Assembly (NCBI GenBank): GCA_019694355.1
Contig: JAIBCB010000003.1
Coordinates: 62,001 to 126,000 of the forward strand
Direction of reading: 5' to 3'
Length of the DNA: 64,000 nt
Source of the DNA: Pyrinomonadaceae bacterium
GTDB lineage: Bacteria > Acidobacteriota > Blastocatellia > Pyrinomonadales > Pyrinomonadaceae
Under the pieces are notes generated by a model. That model was not told where the DNA came from. It ran no database searches and worked only from the letters and a program-made list of their open reading frames with translations. A program made the position numbers and the translations under genes. Every line of letters begins with the position of its first letter. Positions within the stretch are counted from its first letter, which is position 1. Shown one piece after another: positions 62,472 through 64,000 of the stretch.

Positions 62472-62807
62472 CTATACCTTCACCGCGGTCTCCAGGGCCT
62501 CGCGTCCCCATTCGTTGATGCTCTTGCCGCTGGAAAGAGCGGCCTCTGCGATCCTTGCGTGCAGATCCGCCGGCAGTCTGAACAATAACTTTCCTGAGTA
62601 GCCCTTCTTCGGACTCCGACCCGTTTTCTTGCAAAGCTCAAGATGAAATTCGACGGCATCTTTCATCGCCCGCTTTAGCTCGCGGACGGTTTTACCCTCA
62701 AACGTAACAACGTCGTCGATGCTTAGAAGTCTCCCAAAAAAGACCTCGTCATCTGCCGAGAATTCGATCCGGGCTTTAAAGCCCTTATACTCCATTACTT
62801 CACTCAT
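62472..62807 (-). CDS. HicB-family antitoxin
   Basis: 111 aa from the ATG giving MSEVMEYKGFKARIEF (a GTG three codons earlier is possible). HicB beta-alpha core YKGFKARIEFSADDEVFFGRLLSIDDVVTFEGKTVRELKRAMKDAVEFHLE, then a C-terminal DNA-binding helix pair SGKLLFRLPADLHARIAEAALSSGKSINEW. Overlaps hicA by 8 nt. Neutralises HicA and represses the operon. Confidence 0.88.
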   Translation of the reverse strand: MSEVMEYKGFKARIEFSADDEVFFGRLLSIDDVVTFEGKTVRELKRAMKDAVEFHLELCKKTGRSPKKGYSGKLLFRLPADLHARIAEAALSSGKSINEWGREALETAVKV

Positions 62808-63060
62808 CTCTAACACCCGCCAACACTAGAAAGTCCCTAAGCGACTCAATCTGATATTTCTTGGCTTCCTTCTGCAGATGCGGCCTGTGGGCTTCCCATT
62901 TCAAGCCGCTTGGCATAACGAACGCGATTCCTGAGCCACGACCCTCGATCAACTCGGCCTCAAGGGCGGACATCAACTTCTCAAGATCGCCGAACTTAAT
63001 ATTCGCCCGCGTTGGAACCGCAAATATGGAATCTAGAGTCTTCAGCTGCTTGCGGTTCAC
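62800..63060 (-). CDS. HicA-type mRNA interferase toxin
   Basis: 86 aa from a GTG (MNRKQLKTLDSIF). Larger HicA variant: KFGDLEKLMSALEAELIEGRGSGIAFVMPSGLKWEAHRPHLQKEAKKYQIESLRDFLVLAGV, with the catalytic-type RPH and G-R-G-S. Degrades mRNA; inhibited by HicB encoded next. Confidence 0.85.
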   Translation of the reverse strand: MNRKQLKTLDSIFAVPTRANIKFGDLEKLMSALEAELIEGRGSGIAFVMPSGLKWEAHRPHLQKEAKKYQIESLRDFLVLAGVRDE

Positions 63061-63086
63061 ATTGAGAATGATAGCATAAACTGATA

Positions 63087-64000
63087 TCAGTTGGAAAGAA
63101 TCTTGTCAGCTACACGCAGTCCGTGGTAGAACGCCTCTTCGAATAATGCCACACCGCCGATATCGGTGTGCGCAAAATGAATGCTGCGATACGGCTCCAT
63201 TGCTTTCTGCCGTACACCGCTCCATATAAAATTCGGCCGGGGGCTGATCATCGCGTGCCCCCAACGCATCACATCAAGTCGCGTCGTCAGCTCGCGAATA
63301 TCTTTGTGCGCACGCTCCATATCGCTCAAACAAACTTCGGCGATCTGGTCGCGGTCGTAATCAAAAAGCTTCGTGCGGGCGTTCTGCTCGGCGCACATTG
63401 GATAATAGTACGTCAGCGTCGTTGGGCCGTAATCGATTCCCTTCTGGTGCGTTGCCGTTACGTAGCCGAGCGACGGGCTTTCGTAAAGAACATTGTCCCA
63501 CGCAAGCGGAAAATCCGTGCGGAAACGTTGGACCGGACGGTCTTTTAGATGTAGATTTGCGACGAACCAGGCGTTGTGCTGAAACTCGCTCGCATCAAAC
63601 GGCGGCGCTTCGCGAAAACCGCGGATCGCATACGGAGCCGTAAACATCGGCCCCGCAAAGACGACCTTCTCAGCCTTGATCCCGCGAAGCGTGCCATCGA
63701 CCAGACAAGTAACCTCGACGCCATTCTCTTTTGGTTCGATCGCGACCGCCATCCAATCTTTTCGAACCTTGTCGCCAACTCTCGCGATGAAATGGTTCAC
63801 GAACTGGCCATTGCCCTCGGGAACCGTGATGAAAGGCTGCGATTCGTCACCGCTCTTTTTTACACGCGAACAAAAATAGAAAAGCCCTGCCCACGCAGAG
63901 GTCTCCTCGAGTTTTAAGCCGTAATCATCACGGCAGGCGTAGTCGCAATACCATTGCAGCCGCTCGGAATTCAGCCCTTTTTGAGTGAGCCAATCCGCGA
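63087..64000 (-). CDS. partial FAD-dependent oxidoreductase
   Basis: The C-terminal 303 residues are in the window; the N-terminus with the FAD-binding motif lies beyond 64000. No stop interrupts the frame at the edge (ADWLTQKGLNSERLQWYCDYACRDDYG). Later segments: VEVTCLVDGTLRGIKAEKVVFAGPMFTAPYAIRG, WDNVLYESPSLGYVTATHQ and IHFAHTDIGGVALFEEAFYHGLRVADKIL, the last typical of flavin amine oxidase/phytoene-desaturase-like proteins. Substrate unknown. Confidence 0.75.
   Translation of the reverse strand, partial: ADWLTQKGLNSERLQWYCDYACRDDYGLKLEETSAWAGLFYFCSRVKKSGDESQPFITVPEGNGQFVNHFIARVGDKVRKDWMAVAIEPKENGVEVTCLVDGTLRGIKAEKVVFAGPMFTAPYAIRGFREAPPFDASEFQHNAWFVANLHLKDRPVQRFRTDFPLAWDNVLYESPSLGYVTATHQKGIDYGPTTLTYYYPMCAEQNARTKLFDYDRDQIAEVCLSDMERAHKDIRELTTRLDVMRWGHAMISPRPNFIWSGVRQKAMEPYRSIHFAHTDIGGVALFEEAFYHGLRVADKILSN

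Overview
The window looks like chromosome of a Gram-negative bacterium with moderate GC content, most likely an Acidobacteriota of the class Blastocatellia (Pyrinomonadaceae-like). This is inferred from the gene set: CdaA/CdaR next to an O-antigen ligase-like protein, bactofilin, an E. coli-length GyrB, an aromatic amino acid cluster, many signal-peptide hypotheticals and many toxin-antitoxin pairs. I could not run a phylogeny. No phage, full insertion sequence, CRISPR array or rRNA operon is visible. Two tRNA genes are present: Leu(CAG) and Ser(TGA).

Layout. 1-9.3 kb: exported proteins, an NtrB/NtrC-type two-component pair, an FNR-like reductase with an ArsR regulator, rsmG, tRNA-Leu, yggT-yggU and yebC. 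9.4-15.4 kb: small accessory genes and a cluster of toxin-antitoxin-like modules (DUF4160/DUF2442, nucleotidyltransferase, RelBE, MazEF) with gene debris. 15.4-24.8 kb: phenylalanine/tyrosine metabolism, with both synthesis (aroF, pheA) and breakdown (phhA, hppD, hmgA) genes plus an Lrp regulator, interrupted by a broken ORF6N gene and a ParDE module. 24.9-38 kb: gltX, galU, the c-di-AMP operon cdaA-cdaR with an O-antigen ligase carrying a PDZ-like insert, a serine hydrolase, ttcA, bactofilin, mscL and a 5-formyl-THF ligase. 38-49 kb: mnmA, a MATE transporter, aat, an M48 peptidase with a dehydrogenase-like gene, gyrB and recF. 49-57 kb: thioredoxin-like protein, tRNA-Ser, TetR plus acyl-CoA ligase, and an envelope polysaccharide block (Wza-like exporter, CapD/PglF-like dehydratase, galE). 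57-64 kb: REP-type transposase remnant, aminotransferase, PDZ protein, lipoprotein, HicAB and a partial FAD oxidoreductase.

The most striking signals are structural. First, a short palindromic element occurs in at least four copies: two intergenic and two inside the reading frames of gltX and hmgA, where they add residues to conserved enzymes. This resembles the behaviour of Rickettsia palindromic elements. A truncated REP-associated transposase gene is also present. Second, the MazEF module is bounded by a 44-bp near-perfect duplication of the hmgA 3' end, as if it had been inserted at the end of hmgA and had regenerated its C-terminus. Third, an ORF6N pseudogene bounded by copies of its own 3' end abuts hppD with a 4-nt overlap.
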